Assembly: GCA_002435755.1 (NCBI GenBank)
Contig: DIYH01000002.1
Location: 310,001 to 374,000 of the forward strand
DNA from: Flammeovirgaceae bacterium UBA6059
Lineage (GTDB): Bacteria; Bacteroidota; Bacteroidia; Cytophagales; Cyclobacteriaceae
Reading direction: 5' to 3'
Length of the DNA: 64,000 bases
Numbering within the stretch: position 1 is the first letter of the stretch; every line of letters begins with the position of its first letter. The notes beneath the pieces are model-generated. The model ran no database searches. It saw nothing but the letters and a program-made list of their open reading frames with translations, and had not been told where the DNA came from. The translations under genes and the position numbers were made by a program. Shown here one piece after another: positions 25,917-35,362 of the stretch.

Positions 25917-27188
25917 CTAGCGCATCAAGACCTGCATACGGTGAGCATCCAGCTTCAAAAATACGAACAGCAGTATCGTAAAGGACCAGAGGGATGAACC
26001 ACCATAGCTGAAAAATGGTAGGGGAATACCTATAACCGGAAAAAGGCCAATGGTCATGGCGATGTTAACGGCAAAATGAAAGAAGATCACCGAGATGACG
26101 CCATAGCCGTAGATTCTTGAAAAGTTGGATTTTTGACGTTCGGCTAAATGGATTAATCTAAAGAACAGCAGGCAGAAACCTCCTATTAAGATCAAGCTAC
26201 CTATCCAGCCGTGCTCTTCTCCAATAGTACAGAAAATAAAGTCAGTACTCTGAGCTGGCACAAAATCGAACTTGGTCTGAGTACCTTCTAAGAACCCTTT
26301 ACCAAAGAAACCTCCTGAACCGATGGCTATTTTTGATTGGGTCACGTTCCACCCTATTCCGAGAGGGTCCGCGCTCGGGTTGATGAGTGACAAGACTCGC
26401 TTTTGCTGATGCGGCTTTAGCACCTCAGTCATTAAGAAGTCCACACTTTTGACCATCCCGACGGCCAATATCACACCAATAATGACACCTACTATGGTCC
26501 TAGGAGACTTAATAGATAGTCCAATTGCTATAAGTCCCAAGACTACCAATGATATAATAAGTACTGTTTGACTAACAACTAGCGTCAGGATGAATATAAG
26601 TATTGCCAATAGGCCAATTGCTACGATCAGAGGTGACATACCCTCTCTAAAAAAAACAAGAATGAACGAGCCATAAACCATCGCTGTTCCTGTATCACCT
26701 TGAAGGATGACGAGTAATAGTGGGACACCTATTATGATTCCTGAGATGATTTGAGTTTTAATCTGCGTAAACTTTACATTGGGGGAGCCCAAATACTTGG
26801 CTACCGCTAGTGCAGTAGCAAACTTGGTGAACTCGGAAGGCTGCAGTCTAAATGAACCTATTTCAAACCATGACCTTGAGCCAGCAACTTCTCGACCAAA
26901 GAGAAGTACGAAAATCAGAATCAGTATGAAAAGGCCATAAAAGGCAAAGCCAAATGAGTCATAGAACTTATAGTCCAGATTCAGGATACCAATGATGATA
27001 AGCATACTACTTCCAATAAAAAGCAGCTGTTTTCCAGAGTCAAGAGTTAGATCAAAGATGTTTCGGTTGAGCTCTTCGTCATATACCGCGGCATAGATGT
27101 TGAACCATCCAAGAAAGACCAATACAAAGTAGATCAGTACCGTGACCCAGTCAAGATTATATACAGTTCTGTCTCCTTGTCGTATCAA
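25917..27188 (-). CDS. rodA: Rod-shape SEDS glycosyltransferase RodA
   Basis: A 423-residue SEDS polymerase that builds lateral-wall peptidoglycan with PBP2. About ten membrane helices, with the family motif QSTDFIFCTIGEEHGWIG and the C-terminal FSYGGSSLW. I place the start at TTG 27188, which overlaps the mrdA stop (TTGA) and has a strong GAAAGGAG ribosome site 10 bases upstream. A longer frame from 27302 would read 38 extra residues that lie entirely inside mrdA and lack homology. The converging gene ends only 3 bases away. Confidence 0.93.
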   Translation of the reverse strand: MIRQGDRTVYNLDWVTVLIYFVLVFLGWFNIYAAVYDEELNRNIFDLTLDSGKQLLFIGSSMLIIIGILNLDYKFYDSFGFAFYGLFILILIFVLLFGREVAGSRSWFEIGSFRLQPSEFTKFATALAVAKYLGSPNVKFTQIKTQIISGIIIGVPLLLVILQGDTGTAMVYGSFILVFFREGMSPLIVAIGLLAILIFILTLVVSQTVLIISLVVLGLIAIGLSIKSPRTIVGVIIGVILAVGMVKSVDFLMTEVLKPHQQKRVLSLINPSADPLGIGWNVTQSKIAIGSGGFFGKGFLEGTQTKFDFVPAQSTDFIFCTIGEEHGWIGSLILIGGFCLLFFRLIHLAERQKSNFSRIYGYGVISVIFFHFAVNIAMTIGLFPVIGIPLPFFSYGGSSLWSFTILLFVFLKLDAHRMQVLMR

Positions 27189-28987
27189 TACAAAAAGTCT
27201 CCTTTCAAAACAAAGTCTTCTAGCCAGGGACGGGTAATCTCGCCACGTATGTAGTGCTCCATAAGTAAGCTTGCAATAGAGGCCGCTGCTCTGCCACCCC
27301 ACCCGCTGTTTTCGACATATACCGCTATCGCAATTTGCGGATTCTCCTTAGGGGCAAATCCCATAAACCCTGAGTGATCAGCTCCCTGTGAGTTTTCCAC
27401 TGTACTTGTTTTTCCACATATGGCTATGTCTTTGATAAAAGCACGTCTTCCAGAACCGAACTGGATGACTTCTTCCATGCCATCAATCACAATAGGATAA
27501 TGCACAGAATCAATGCCCACCCAAATTGGCTCTTTGTATACATCGCGTTTAGTACCCTCATCATCTATGGACTTGATAATATGTGGAGCGTAATAGTAGC
27601 CTCGATTAGCGAGGGTCGCCCCAAGGTTGGCCATTTGGAGAGGTGTCACAAGGACCTCACCTTGCCCTATACTTAGAGAGTAGATGTTAGAAAACTTCCA
27701 CCGGTTAGTCCCATACATGCGATCATAATACTCGATCCCTGGCACATAGCCACTTTTCACTGTTGGCAGGTCGGTGGGTAACCTTACTCCAAGACCAAAG
27801 TTATTGATATAGCTTTTCCACTTTTCCAAACCAATTCTCGCGTCAAGGTAGGTGTTGTCATCCTGATTTTGGTTGATCACCCTTCTAAATACTTTGTAGA
27901 AGTAGTTGTTGGACGATAGTCTGATAGCTCTCTTTACATCATAATATCCGTTAGGGGCAAGATCACCTATCAGACGGCCATCGCTATAGATCTGCTCTTC
28001 AGGTGTGACCACACCCTCCTGTAATGCTACTAGCGACTGGACTGTCTTGAACATTGATCCCGGAGGATACATCGCCATTAATGGTCTATCGAAGAGCGGT
28101 TTCAATGTATCTGATTGTAGGTTATTGAAGTTCTCTGAGAACTCTCTACCAGAAAGGAGATTTGGGTCGTATGATGGTCCGGAGACTAATGCAAGAATCT
28201 CGCCGGTAGATGGCTCAATAGCAGCGACACTGCCTGTTTTTCCTTCAAATAAGTATTCAGCATATTGCTGGAGTTCTGAATCAATGGTGCTGGTCAAATC
28301 AACTCCTGGAATCGAGAGCGTGTCATACGAACCATCCTTAAAGGCCCCTTTTTCTACACCACGAACGTTGACCATCTTATAGCTCACTCCACGCTTGCCT
28401 CGAAGAACATCCTCATACTCACGCTCTATACCGCTGATGCCTATGAAATCACCTTGTCTGTAGTATCCTGTCGTATCGCGCCGAAGCTGTCGTCGATTGA
28501 TCTCGCCAACATATCCCAGTGCATTGGCCAATGTGTTTTGAGGATAGCTTCTTACCGTTCTTGCGAGGACATAAAAACCCTTATACTTGATCAACTTGTC
28601 CTGGAGCTTCGCGAATTCCAAATTCGAAAGCTGTCCGATGAATTTGGAAGGTTTAATATAAGAATAGCGCCTGGCAGCAGCTATTTTAGACTCAAACTCC
28701 TCTTTTGTAATACTAAAAAAGTTGCAGAAGTCAGTTGTGTCGCTCACCGCCACTTCTTTGGGCACTACCATCAAATCATAGATAGGGTTGTTGTATACCA
28801 GTAGTTTCCCATGTCGATCATAGATCAACCCGCGATAGGGATATTCTACAATTTTTTGAACAATATTATTCTCAGCAGCAAGCCTGTAGTTACTATCCAG
28901 TACCTGGATGAAAAACAACTTGATCAGAAAGATCAGCGCAACTATAAAAATCAAACCCTGAACAATATATCGACGACCTTCATTCAT
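27185..28987 (-). CDS. mrdA: Penicillin-binding protein 2 with KTS variant motif
   Basis: A 600-residue monofunctional transpeptidase partner of RodA. One N-terminal membrane helix (about 8-30), a pedestal/dimerisation region (to about 240) and the transpeptidase domain. Catalytic Ser311 and Lys314 are in PPGSMFK; SSN is at 358-360. The third motif, normally KTG, reads KTS (526-528, in ICGKTSTVENS). The ATG shares one base with the mreD stop. The fold and operon make the identity secure; the KTS change is the odd feature. Confidence 0.95.
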   Translation of the reverse strand: MNEGRRYIVQGLIFIVALIFLIKLFFIQVLDSNYRLAAENNIVQKIVEYPYRGLIYDRHGKLLVYNNPIYDLMVVPKEVAVSDTTDFCNFFSITKEEFESKIAAARRYSYIKPSKFIGQLSNLEFAKLQDKLIKYKGFYVLARTVRSYPQNTLANALGYVGEINRRQLRRDTTGYYRQGDFIGISGIEREYEDVLRGKRGVSYKMVNVRGVEKGAFKDGSYDTLSIPGVDLTSTIDSELQQYAEYLFEGKTGSVAAIEPSTGEILALVSGPSYDPNLLSGREFSENFNNLQSDTLKPLFDRPLMAMYPPGSMFKTVQSLVALQEGVVTPEEQIYSDGRLIGDLAPNGYYDVKRAIRLSSNNYFYKVFRRVINQNQDDNTYLDARIGLEKWKSYINNFGLGVRLPTDLPTVKSGYVPGIEYYDRMYGTNRWKFSNIYSLSIGQGEVLVTPLQMANLGATLANRGYYYAPHIIKSIDDEGTKRDVYKEPIWVGIDSVHYPIVIDGMEEVIQFGSGRRAFIKDIAICGKTSTVENSQGADHSGFMGFAPKENPQIAIAVYVENSGWGGRAAASIASLLMEHYIRGEITRPWLEDFVLKGDFLY

Positions 28988-29490
28988 CAGTTTCTATCGC
29001 TAGTAGAAAAAATATACTGGAATATCATCATACATACAACGCTGTAAGCAGTACTAAAAAGCACCTTTTGAGTGGTGATCCAGAACAAGCTTACCCCTCC
29101 TGCTTCTGTGAAGAATAACGCTAAATGGTGAACAAAAGTGAGTGGAACCGCAAAGGTTAAAAACCATGTTAGGCCGAGTGATCTAAGGCCGAGTTTGATG
29201 TTGGATTCGATGGTATTACCGCTGAGGCTGATGTTAAGCCAAAAGGGCCTGAGAAAAGCTGCCAGTACGCAAGCACCTGCATGCATCCCTGGAGTATCGT
29301 AGTACATGTCTACAAAGAGGCCTATCAGGAAGGCAACTACTAGTGCAGCTACCCTATTGAAACTATATGGTAGTAAGAGAATCAGCATTACGTAAGGAAA
29401 ACTGAAGGCAACCTGGAATAGCTCCAGATCCTTTAAGATCATGACTTGCACGATCAATAAGGCCATGCCCAAAATGACTGCCCTTACCAT
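28987..29490 (-). CDS. mreD: Rod-shape-determining protein MreD
   Basis: A 167-residue inner-membrane protein with about five hydrophobic helices and few charged residues, as usual for MreD. The segment VVAFLIGLFVDMYYDTPGMHAGACVLAAFLRP is typical. It is a poorly conserved family, so the call rests partly on position between mreC and mrdA, with one-base overlaps at each end. It belongs to the elongasome. Confidence 0.9.
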   Translation of the reverse strand: MVRAVILGMALLIVQVMILKDLELFQVAFSFPYVMLILLLPYSFNRVAALVVAFLIGLFVDMYYDTPGMHAGACVLAAFLRPFWLNISLSGNTIESNIKLGLRSLGLTWFLTFAVPLTFVHHLALFFTEAGGVSLFWITTQKVLFSTAYSVVCMMIFQYIFSTSDRN

Positions 29491-30320
29491 CAGTATTCCA
29501 GTGAGTTAAGTTCCAAAGAGTCTTTTTCTATTTTCCCAAGGTTTTGGATGAAGTAGACATGTTTCAAATTACTGTAGTCAGCAGCCAGTTTAATGCTGAT
29601 ATCGTAAAAAGCCGCATTTTCCGGTAGGTTGATAGATGATATCGTACCCACAAGCAACTCTGGTGGAAAGATGGAGTTAAAACCAGAGGTGAGAATACTA
29701 TCGCCAACGTCGATTTTGACGTGCCTTGGTAAATAGAGCAGTTTGGTTTCAAGAGGATCTGTACCGTCCCATTGTGTTGAGGCAAATGTGCCACTTGCTT
29801 TGTGATAAACTGATGTCAACAGACCAGTGTGTATCAGTGTGTAAACAGTAGCAAAATTGGTTGAGACATCCTTGACCTGTCCCACAACCCCCTTTTGTCC
29901 TATGACGCCCATATCTTTAGAAACCCCATCTTTTGTACCCTTATCAATGGTCATGAAGTTCAGAGTACGATTTACTGATTTGTTGATTACCTCAGCAGGG
30001 TTGAACAAGTATCGCGAACTATCGAGGATGACACTATCACTGACCAAACTGCGCTTTTGTTGCATAGTTATCCGTGCTAACTCTTTTCTTAGAAAGGCAT
30101 TTTCTTCAGCCAGTTGTAGATTGGCGCGTGTCAGCTGAAAGTAGCTGCTGACATCAGCTGAAATTTGATTGACCCTACCGGTAAATGCATTGGCAGAGTT
30201 GAAAAAAAGCGCTCCCTGGTAGCTATTGTTGCTAGTGATGAGCCATACCGAAATGGCCTCAAGAAAAACGAAGATTAGAAATGCCCTGTATCGATAGATT
30301 AATACGAATAAAGTCTGCAT
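29490..30320 (-). CDS. mreC: Rod-shape-determining protein MreC
   Basis: A 276-residue bitopic protein with one membrane helix (about 10-30), a coiled-coil (about 60-95, LQLAEENAFLRKELARI) and a periplasmic beta domain (about 100-265, NFMTIDKGTKDGVSKDMGVIG and VGDSILTSGFNSIFPPELLVG). It links cytosolic MreB filaments with PBP2. Starts 13 bases after mreB. Confidence 0.95.
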   Translation of the reverse strand: MQTLFVLIYRYRAFLIFVFLEAISVWLITSNNSYQGALFFNSANAFTGRVNQISADVSSYFQLTRANLQLAEENAFLRKELARITMQQKRSLVSDSVILDSSRYLFNPAEVINKSVNRTLNFMTIDKGTKDGVSKDMGVIGQKGVVGQVKDVSTNFATVYTLIHTGLLTSVYHKASGTFASTQWDGTDPLETKLLYLPRHVKIDVGDSILTSGFNSIFPPELLVGTISSINLPENAAFYDISIKLAADYSNLKHVYFIQNLGKIEKDSLELNSLEY

Positions 30321-30333
30321 GAACTAGGCTGCA

Positions 30334-31362
30334 TCAGGTCATCAGCACTGCTTTATATCCGTTAATGTTCTTTAGAGAAATACCTGTACCCCTCACTACT
30401 GCCCTCAATGGATCATCAGCTATGTGTATGGGCAGCTTTGTTTTCATCGCAAGTCGTTTGTCCAGCCCTCTTAGCAAGGCTCCACCACCTGTGAGGTAGA
30501 TACCATTATCATAAATATCAGCTGAGAGCTCTGGAGGAGAAATCTCAAGTGCCTTCAAAACCGCTTCTTCTATTTTAGATACAGATTTGTCTATGGCAAA
30601 AGCAATCTCAGAGTATGAGATCTTAATGACTTTTGGGATACCTGTCATGAGGTCTCTACCGCGAATCTCATAGTCATCGGGAGCATCGTCCAGCTCAGTC
30701 AATGCAGAACCTACTTCTATTTTGACGCGCTCAGCAGAACGCTCACCAATCAGCAGATTGTGCTGACGTCTCATATAATCGAGAATGTCCTTATTGAAGG
30801 TGTCTCCTGCCACCCTAATAGACTGATCACAGACTATTCCCGATAGGGCAATGACTGCAATCTCGGTAGTACCTCCCCCTATATCAACAATCATGGATCC
30901 TACAGGTCTTTCTATATCAATGCCAATACCAATGGCCGCAGCAATTGGCTCGTGGATCATGTAGACTTCTTTAGCCCCTGCATGCTCTGCAGAGTCACGT
31001 ACGGCTCTTTTTTCTACTTCAGTAATGCCTGAAGGAATACAGATCACCATGCGGTGCGAAGCAGGGATAAATCGACGATTGTTACTATCGATCATTTTGA
31101 TCATGCCACGGATCATATGCTCAGCAGCATGGAAATCTGCTATTACTCCATCCTTTAGCGGTCGGATGGTTTTGATATGCTCATGGGTTTTTTCATGCAT
31201 CTGCATGGCCTCCCTACCAATAGCAAGTACCTTATTGCTCTGCTTGTCAATAGCGATGATGGATGGTTCGTCAACGACGATCTTATCCTTGCTGATGATC
31301 AAGGTATTAGCTGTACCCAGATCAATGGCAATATCACTTGAAAAGAAATCTAAAAAACCCAT
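30334..31362 (-). CDS. mreB: Actin-like rod-shape protein MreB
   Basis: A 342-residue bacterial actin. Phosphate-1 loop DLGTANTLI, phosphate-2 IVDIGGGTTEIAVI and adenosine loop GIYLTGGGALLRGLD are intact. It forms membrane-associated filaments that steer elongation. It opens the mreBCD-mrdA-rodA operon and has a promoter-like -7 element about 47 bases upstream. Confidence 0.98.
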   Translation of the reverse strand: MGFLDFFSSDIAIDLGTANTLIISKDKIVVDEPSIIAIDKQSNKVLAIGREAMQMHEKTHEHIKTIRPLKDGVIADFHAAEHMIRGMIKMIDSNNRRFIPASHRMVICIPSGITEVEKRAVRDSAEHAGAKEVYMIHEPIAAAIGIGIDIERPVGSMIVDIGGGTTEIAVIALSGIVCDQSIRVAGDTFNKDILDYMRRQHNLLIGERSAERVKIEVGSALTELDDAPDDYEIRGRDLMTGIPKVIKISYSEIAFAIDKSVSKIEEAVLKALEISPPELSADIYDNGIYLTGGGALLRGLDKRLAMKTKLPIHIADDPLRAVVRGTGISLKNINGYKAVLMT

Positions 31363-31408
31363 CCTTAGTCCTCAATAAATTAAGCTGATCAAAATAGATA
31401 ATTAGCTG

Positions 31409-31416
31409 CAAAAATA
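31409..31416 (-). promoter_or_regulatory. -7 element upstream of mreB
   Basis: TATTTTTG on the minus strand, within the 73-base gap between purH and mreB. It would give a leader of about 42 bases. Confidence 0.5.
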
Positions 31417-31435
31417 GTCTTCTTAGCTTACAATA

Positions 31436-32962
31436 CTAATGGTAAAAATGCCTGAATCCGGTGAATACCATAGACATACCATTTTCATTGCAGTAATCAA
31501 TGGAGAGCTGGTCTTTGATAGAACCCCCTGGCTGGATGACAGCCTTGATACCTTCCCCATGAGCTATCTCAACACAATCAGGAAAAGGAAAAAATGCATC
31601 TGATGCCATAACAGCTCCTGCAAGGTCAAACCCAAAGCTCTTAGCTTTTTTAATGGCTTGATTTAGTGCATCGACCCTGGACGTCTGACCTACTCCACTT
31701 GCAAGCATTTGACCATCTTTGGCTAGCACGATGGTATTGGATTTGGTATGCTTAGCAATCTTGGATGCAAAGAGCAACGATACTCGATCCGCATCGCTAG
31801 GCGAGGTGTCTGTAACAGTTTTCAAGTCTTCAAACCCATCTGTTTTCAAGTCAGATTCCTGTCGAATTACACCATTGAGTAAACTCTTAAATTCGAAATG
31901 GTTTCTATGGTCAACTTTCTGCTTTAGTATCACTCTCTTCTTCTTGGTCTTGAGTAGATCCAAGGCAGGTGCTTCATAGTCGGGAGCAATCAATACTTCA
32001 CAAAAAAGCTTGTGAATTTCTTCTGCAGTCGCCAGATCGATTTTCTTGTTGGTGATCAGGATACCGCCAAAAGCTGAGACCGGGTCAGCAGCAAGGGCCC
32101 TGAGATAGGCATCTTTAAGTGCGTCAGCAGTAGCTACACCACAAGCGTTGGTATGCTTGATGATGGCAAACGCAGTGTCATCACCGAATTCAGCGATAAG
32201 CTTAGTAGCCGCATCAACATCTACCAGGTTGTTGTATGAAAGTTCTTTACCATTGAGCTGATCAAATATTTGAGATAGATCTCCATGGAAAAAACCTCGC
32301 TGATGTGGGTTTTCACCATATCGGAGCTCTTTTGATACTCTAAGGCTCAACTTGTGGCTGTCGATCTCATGATCCTGATTGAAGTAGTTGAAGATAGCCG
32401 AGTCATAATGTGAAGAGATGTCAAAAGCATATCCAGCAAACCTTCGCCTATCCTCCAAACTTGAGGCACTTGCGTTTTCTGATAAGATCCTCTGCACCTC
32501 ATCATACTGCTCTCTTGACGAGACTATCATGACGTCCTTAAAGTTTTTAGCGGCCGCCCTTATCAGGGAAATCCCACCGATATCGATTTTTTCAATGATA
32601 TCCTGCTCTACATTGGTGTTGGCCACCGTCTCTTCAAATGGATATAAATCGACAACGACAAGATCTATCTCAGGAATATCGTACTGGCTGATCTGCTCAA
32701 CGTCTGTGGATAGTTCACGTCGGTTAAGGATGCCTCCGAATACTTTCGGATGAAGGGTTTTGACTCTGCCTCCAAGTATAGAAGGGTAGCCAGTGAGGTC
32801 CTCTACGGCCACCACAGGAATGCCCAGTTCCTCAATAAAACGTTGAGTGCCTCCGGTGCTGTAGATCACAACTCCATCTTTATGAAGTTGCTCGACTATC
32901 GCTTCGAGATTGTCCTTGTAGAAAACGGAGATTAGCGCAGATTTTATTTTTTTCAAGCTCAT
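31436..32962 (-). CDS. purH: Bifunctional AICAR formyltransferase/IMP cyclohydrolase
   Basis: A 508-residue enzyme for the last two steps of IMP synthesis. The N-terminal MGS-like IMP cyclohydrolase domain (about 1-190, STGGTQRFIEE, GRVKTLHPKVFGG) precedes the AICAR transformylase domain (to 508, LRYGENPHQ, IKHTNACGVA, DAFFPFPDCVE). Length is normal. A -7 promoter element is visible upstream, so it may be transcribed separately from purN despite the same strand. Confidence 0.98.
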   Translation of the reverse strand: MSLKKIKSALISVFYKDNLEAIVEQLHKDGVVIYSTGGTQRFIEELGIPVVAVEDLTGYPSILGGRVKTLHPKVFGGILNRRELSTDVEQISQYDIPEIDLVVVDLYPFEETVANTNVEQDIIEKIDIGGISLIRAAAKNFKDVMIVSSREQYDEVQRILSENASASSLEDRRRFAGYAFDISSHYDSAIFNYFNQDHEIDSHKLSLRVSKELRYGENPHQRGFFHGDLSQIFDQLNGKELSYNNLVDVDAATKLIAEFGDDTAFAIIKHTNACGVATADALKDAYLRALAADPVSAFGGILITNKKIDLATAEEIHKLFCEVLIAPDYEAPALDLLKTKKKRVILKQKVDHRNHFEFKSLLNGVIRQESDLKTDGFEDLKTVTDTSPSDADRVSLLFASKIAKHTKSNTIVLAKDGQMLASGVGQTSRVDALNQAIKKAKSFGFDLAGAVMASDAFFPFPDCVEIAHGEGIKAVIQPGGSIKDQLSIDYCNENGMSMVFTGFRHFYH

Positions 32963-32986
32963 AGAATATCACCTCAAATGAAGGCG

Positions 32987-32994
32987 CAAAATTA
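32987..32994 (-). promoter_or_regulatory. -7 element upstream of purH
   Basis: TAATTTTG on the minus strand; start site near 32982 and a leader of about 20 bases to the purH ATG. A TTTG lies upstream but at only 13 bases' spacing, shorter than usual for a -33 element. Confidence 0.5.
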
Positions 32995-33040
32995 GACTTT
33001 TTATCATCAAATAGCAGTTCCACTATGGATATCGAGTAAG

Positions 33041-33625
33041 CTATCTGCCATAAAGAGACAGCAGGTAGTTTTCAATGACAACTGGGAAATGTTGGTATTC
33101 CAACTCATGGATCTTTTGGGCGAGTGTTTCGGGTGTATCAACCGAGTTGACAAGACACTCTGCCTGAGCTAATACAGCACCGTCATCATAAGCTTCATTG
33201 ACCAGGTGTATTGTTATACCACTTCTCCATTCACCATTATTTATGACTGCTTCATGCACCCTTATACCATACATTCCTTTGCCTCCAAAAGCGGGCAGTA
33301 GCGCCGGATGTATATTGATGATTTTATTGGGGTACAGGTCGATAAGCGACTTTGGGATAAGCCATAGAAAGCCAGCAAGCACGATGGCATCTATTTGTTG
33401 CTGGTGAAGCATATGGAGTAGCTCTTCTGATCGGTATAGTTCCTGTTTGCCAAATACGAGTTGAGGTACCCCAAGTCGTTTAGCACGCTGTAGAACAAAG
33501 GCATCAGCCTTGTTGCTGAGAATCTGGCCAATTTCGATTCTGTCATGATCCTTGAAGTAATTGACAAGGCGTTCTGCATTAGTGCCGCTTCCTGAGGCAA
33601 ATATGGCAATCTTGATTTTGGACAT
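33041..33625 (-). CDS. purN: Phosphoribosylglycinamide formyltransferase
   Basis: A 194-residue enzyme transferring formyl from 10-formyl-tetrahydrofolate to GAR in purine synthesis. FASGSGTNAERLVNYF at the N-terminus binds phosphate. The catalytic Asn-His-Asp set falls in INIHPALLPAFGGKGMYG and HLVNEAYDDGAVLAQ. It begins 2 bases after the prenyltransferase stop and precedes purH by 78 bases. Confidence 0.96.
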   Translation of the reverse strand: MSKIKIAIFASGSGTNAERLVNYFKDHDRIEIGQILSNKADAFVLQRAKRLGVPQLVFGKQELYRSEELLHMLHQQQIDAIVLAGFLWLIPKSLIDLYPNKIINIHPALLPAFGGKGMYGIRVHEAVINNGEWRSGITIHLVNEAYDDGAVLAQAECLVNSVDTPETLAQKIHELEYQHFPVVIENYLLSLYGR

Positions 33626-33627
33626 GG

Positions 33628-34491
33628 TTAGAAAAATGACATACTGAATACTCCGCTCAGCATCATGAGCTTACAATAAAGACTCAAAAAAGAAAAATGC
33701 TTTCTTGCGTCGGCCATGATTAACCGATAGGTAAAAATCAAGAATGGTATCGCAAGCAACGCGAAATATGTCGTGAGTATGATGCTCTGAATATGAAAGG
33801 TGAAGTAAAATATGCTTATAATAAATAGTCCTATGATGACATAGAGTAAGAGCTTGGTTTTACGGAGACCCCAAACGATAGGAAGGGTCAGACAGCCATG
33901 TGTCGCATCTCCTCGCCAGTCCTCCAGGTCTTTGATGATTTCGCGTATCAATGTAAGTGCAAAGGCAAAAAAGGCATAAACAAATACTAATGGCTCTATC
34001 GATCTGTAATAGATCGACACCACCAAAATCGACAGACCTGTCATTAGTGATACAGAAAAGTTACCGATAAATGGAAGCCGCTTCAGTTGGTTAGAATATA
34101 GCCAGAGAACAAAAGAAGAGAGTACATGGGTCGCTGCTACCCATGGACCAACGTAAATGCCGATCAATACAGCGATCATGTTGAAGCTTGAGTGCATGAG
34201 CATGATCACACGACGCTTGATCATCTTACCGACTACAACACGATCCGGTTTATTGATCAAGTCAATCTTCACATCGTAGTAATCATTGATGATATAACCG
34301 GCTGCAGCAATGAGCAAGGTACTCACTACCAGGAGGTGAAGTTTGACATCATAGGCCATTTGCCATCCTGGCTGAGGGTGGATGAGAAAAATAGCAGCCA
34401 TGTACTGACTCAATGCTATGATCAGCAGGTTGGGGTATCGAGTGATCTTGAGTATGCCTCGGAACGAAAAATTGGCTGGCTCATCTGACAT
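33628..34491 (-). CDS. UbiA-family prenyltransferase, GGGP-transferase-like
   Basis: A 287-residue membrane prenyltransferase with about eight helices. The first Asp-rich motif is NDYYDVKIDLINKPDR and the second lies in DLEDWRGDATHG. This sequence type in Bacteroidota is commonly annotated as geranylgeranylglycerol-phosphate geranylgeranyltransferase by similarity to archaeal DGGGPS; the real substrate here is not established and a quinone or other lipid is possible. Co-directional and close to purN and the DUF2520 gene. Confidence 0.85.
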   Translation of the reverse strand: MSDEPANFSFRGILKITRYPNLLIIALSQYMAAIFLIHPQPGWQMAYDVKLHLLVVSTLLIAAAGYIINDYYDVKIDLINKPDRVVVGKMIKRRVIMLMHSSFNMIAVLIGIYVGPWVAATHVLSSFVLWLYSNQLKRLPFIGNFSVSLMTGLSILVVSIYYRSIEPLVFVYAFFAFALTLIREIIKDLEDWRGDATHGCLTLPIVWGLRKTKLLLYVIIGLFIISIFYFTFHIQSIILTTYFALLAIPFLIFTYRLIMADARKHFSFLSLYCKLMMLSGVFSMSFF

Positions 34492-34528
34492 GGTAGCAAA
34501 ATTACCTCACTGCTCAGAGATCATTGTC

Positions 34529-35323
34529 CTATTTTTTGAATTGGTCAGCAATAAGTGCTGAGATCAGGGTATAAAGCTCCTGCATCTTCGGGTGATCCGA
34601 GAGTAGTTCTAAATGTCGTTGCATTGTAACGTCATCACCACGTCGCGCCGGTCCAGTTTGGCTTTCAAGTGGGCCATTTTCGAATGCTTTGTTGATTGTC
34701 TCCAACACCAGCTGCTTCAGAATAGTATTGTCAAAACCTTCTCTCTCAAGTTGGCCAAATGATTGACTAAGGAGATAATTTGTGAAGTTGCTTGCCAGCA
34801 CAGCTGCGAGATGAATCCTTCTGCGTTGATCAGAGTCCGCATATCTCACCACTCTACTTATTTTAATGGCTAACTGGAGGAGTCTGCTTCTCGTAGTGAA
34901 GTCTATTGCTTCAATGAAGATGGGTACATCAGACAAATCGAGTGACCTGCCCTTAGAGACCGACTGAAGCGGGTAAAGTACACCTATACTCTGAGCAGTA
35001 TCAATCCCATAGAGTGAGGATAGGTCTGTAGAACCGGACGTATGTACTACTGTAGTTGAGGCCTGTACTTTCAGCTTACCGGCCACTTGACCAATGAACT
35101 CATCAGATACGCAGAGTACAATGAGATCAGCCTGTGACTTGGTGAAATCTAGTGAGTCGAGTATGCTCACCTCATGAGGAAGGTTTTCAGCCACCTTAAG
35201 CGCTTCAGCTTTTCGTCTGGCGAACACTTCTAGAATAGTCAATCCGACAGCACTAAAGCTCTTTGCCAATTGATGGGCCATGTTGCCAGCTCCAACCAAA
35301 CTTATATTCGCTATATTATCCAT
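34529..35323 (-). CDS. DUF2520 Rossmann-like protein
   Basis: A 264-residue protein. N-terminal Rossmann fold of the F420/NADP-dependent reductase type (ISLVGAGNMAHQLAKSF, about 5-22) and a C-terminal helical DUF2520 domain (about 130-264, with RRIHLAAVLASNFTNYLL and TGPARRGD). It resembles proline-biosynthesis or ketopantoate-type dehydrogenases in architecture but the substrate is unknown. Confidence 0.87.
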   Translation of the reverse strand: MDNIANISLVGAGNMAHQLAKSFSAVGLTILEVFARRKAEALKVAENLPHEVSILDSLDFTKSQADLIVLCVSDEFIGQVAGKLKVQASTTVVHTSGSTDLSSLYGIDTAQSIGVLYPLQSVSKGRSLDLSDVPIFIEAIDFTTRSRLLQLAIKISRVVRYADSDQRRRIHLAAVLASNFTNYLLSQSFGQLEREGFDNTILKQLVLETINKAFENGPLESQTGPARRGDDVTMQRHLELLSDHPKMQELYTLISALIADQFKK

Positions 35324-35362
35324 GGATCAATTCGAAGCAAACAGCATATTTGAGACAACCTA

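Noticed and set aside
27189..27302. Longer rodA start within mrdA
   Set aside because: The added 38 residues are unlike SEDS proteins and the TTG at 27188 has a good ribosome site.
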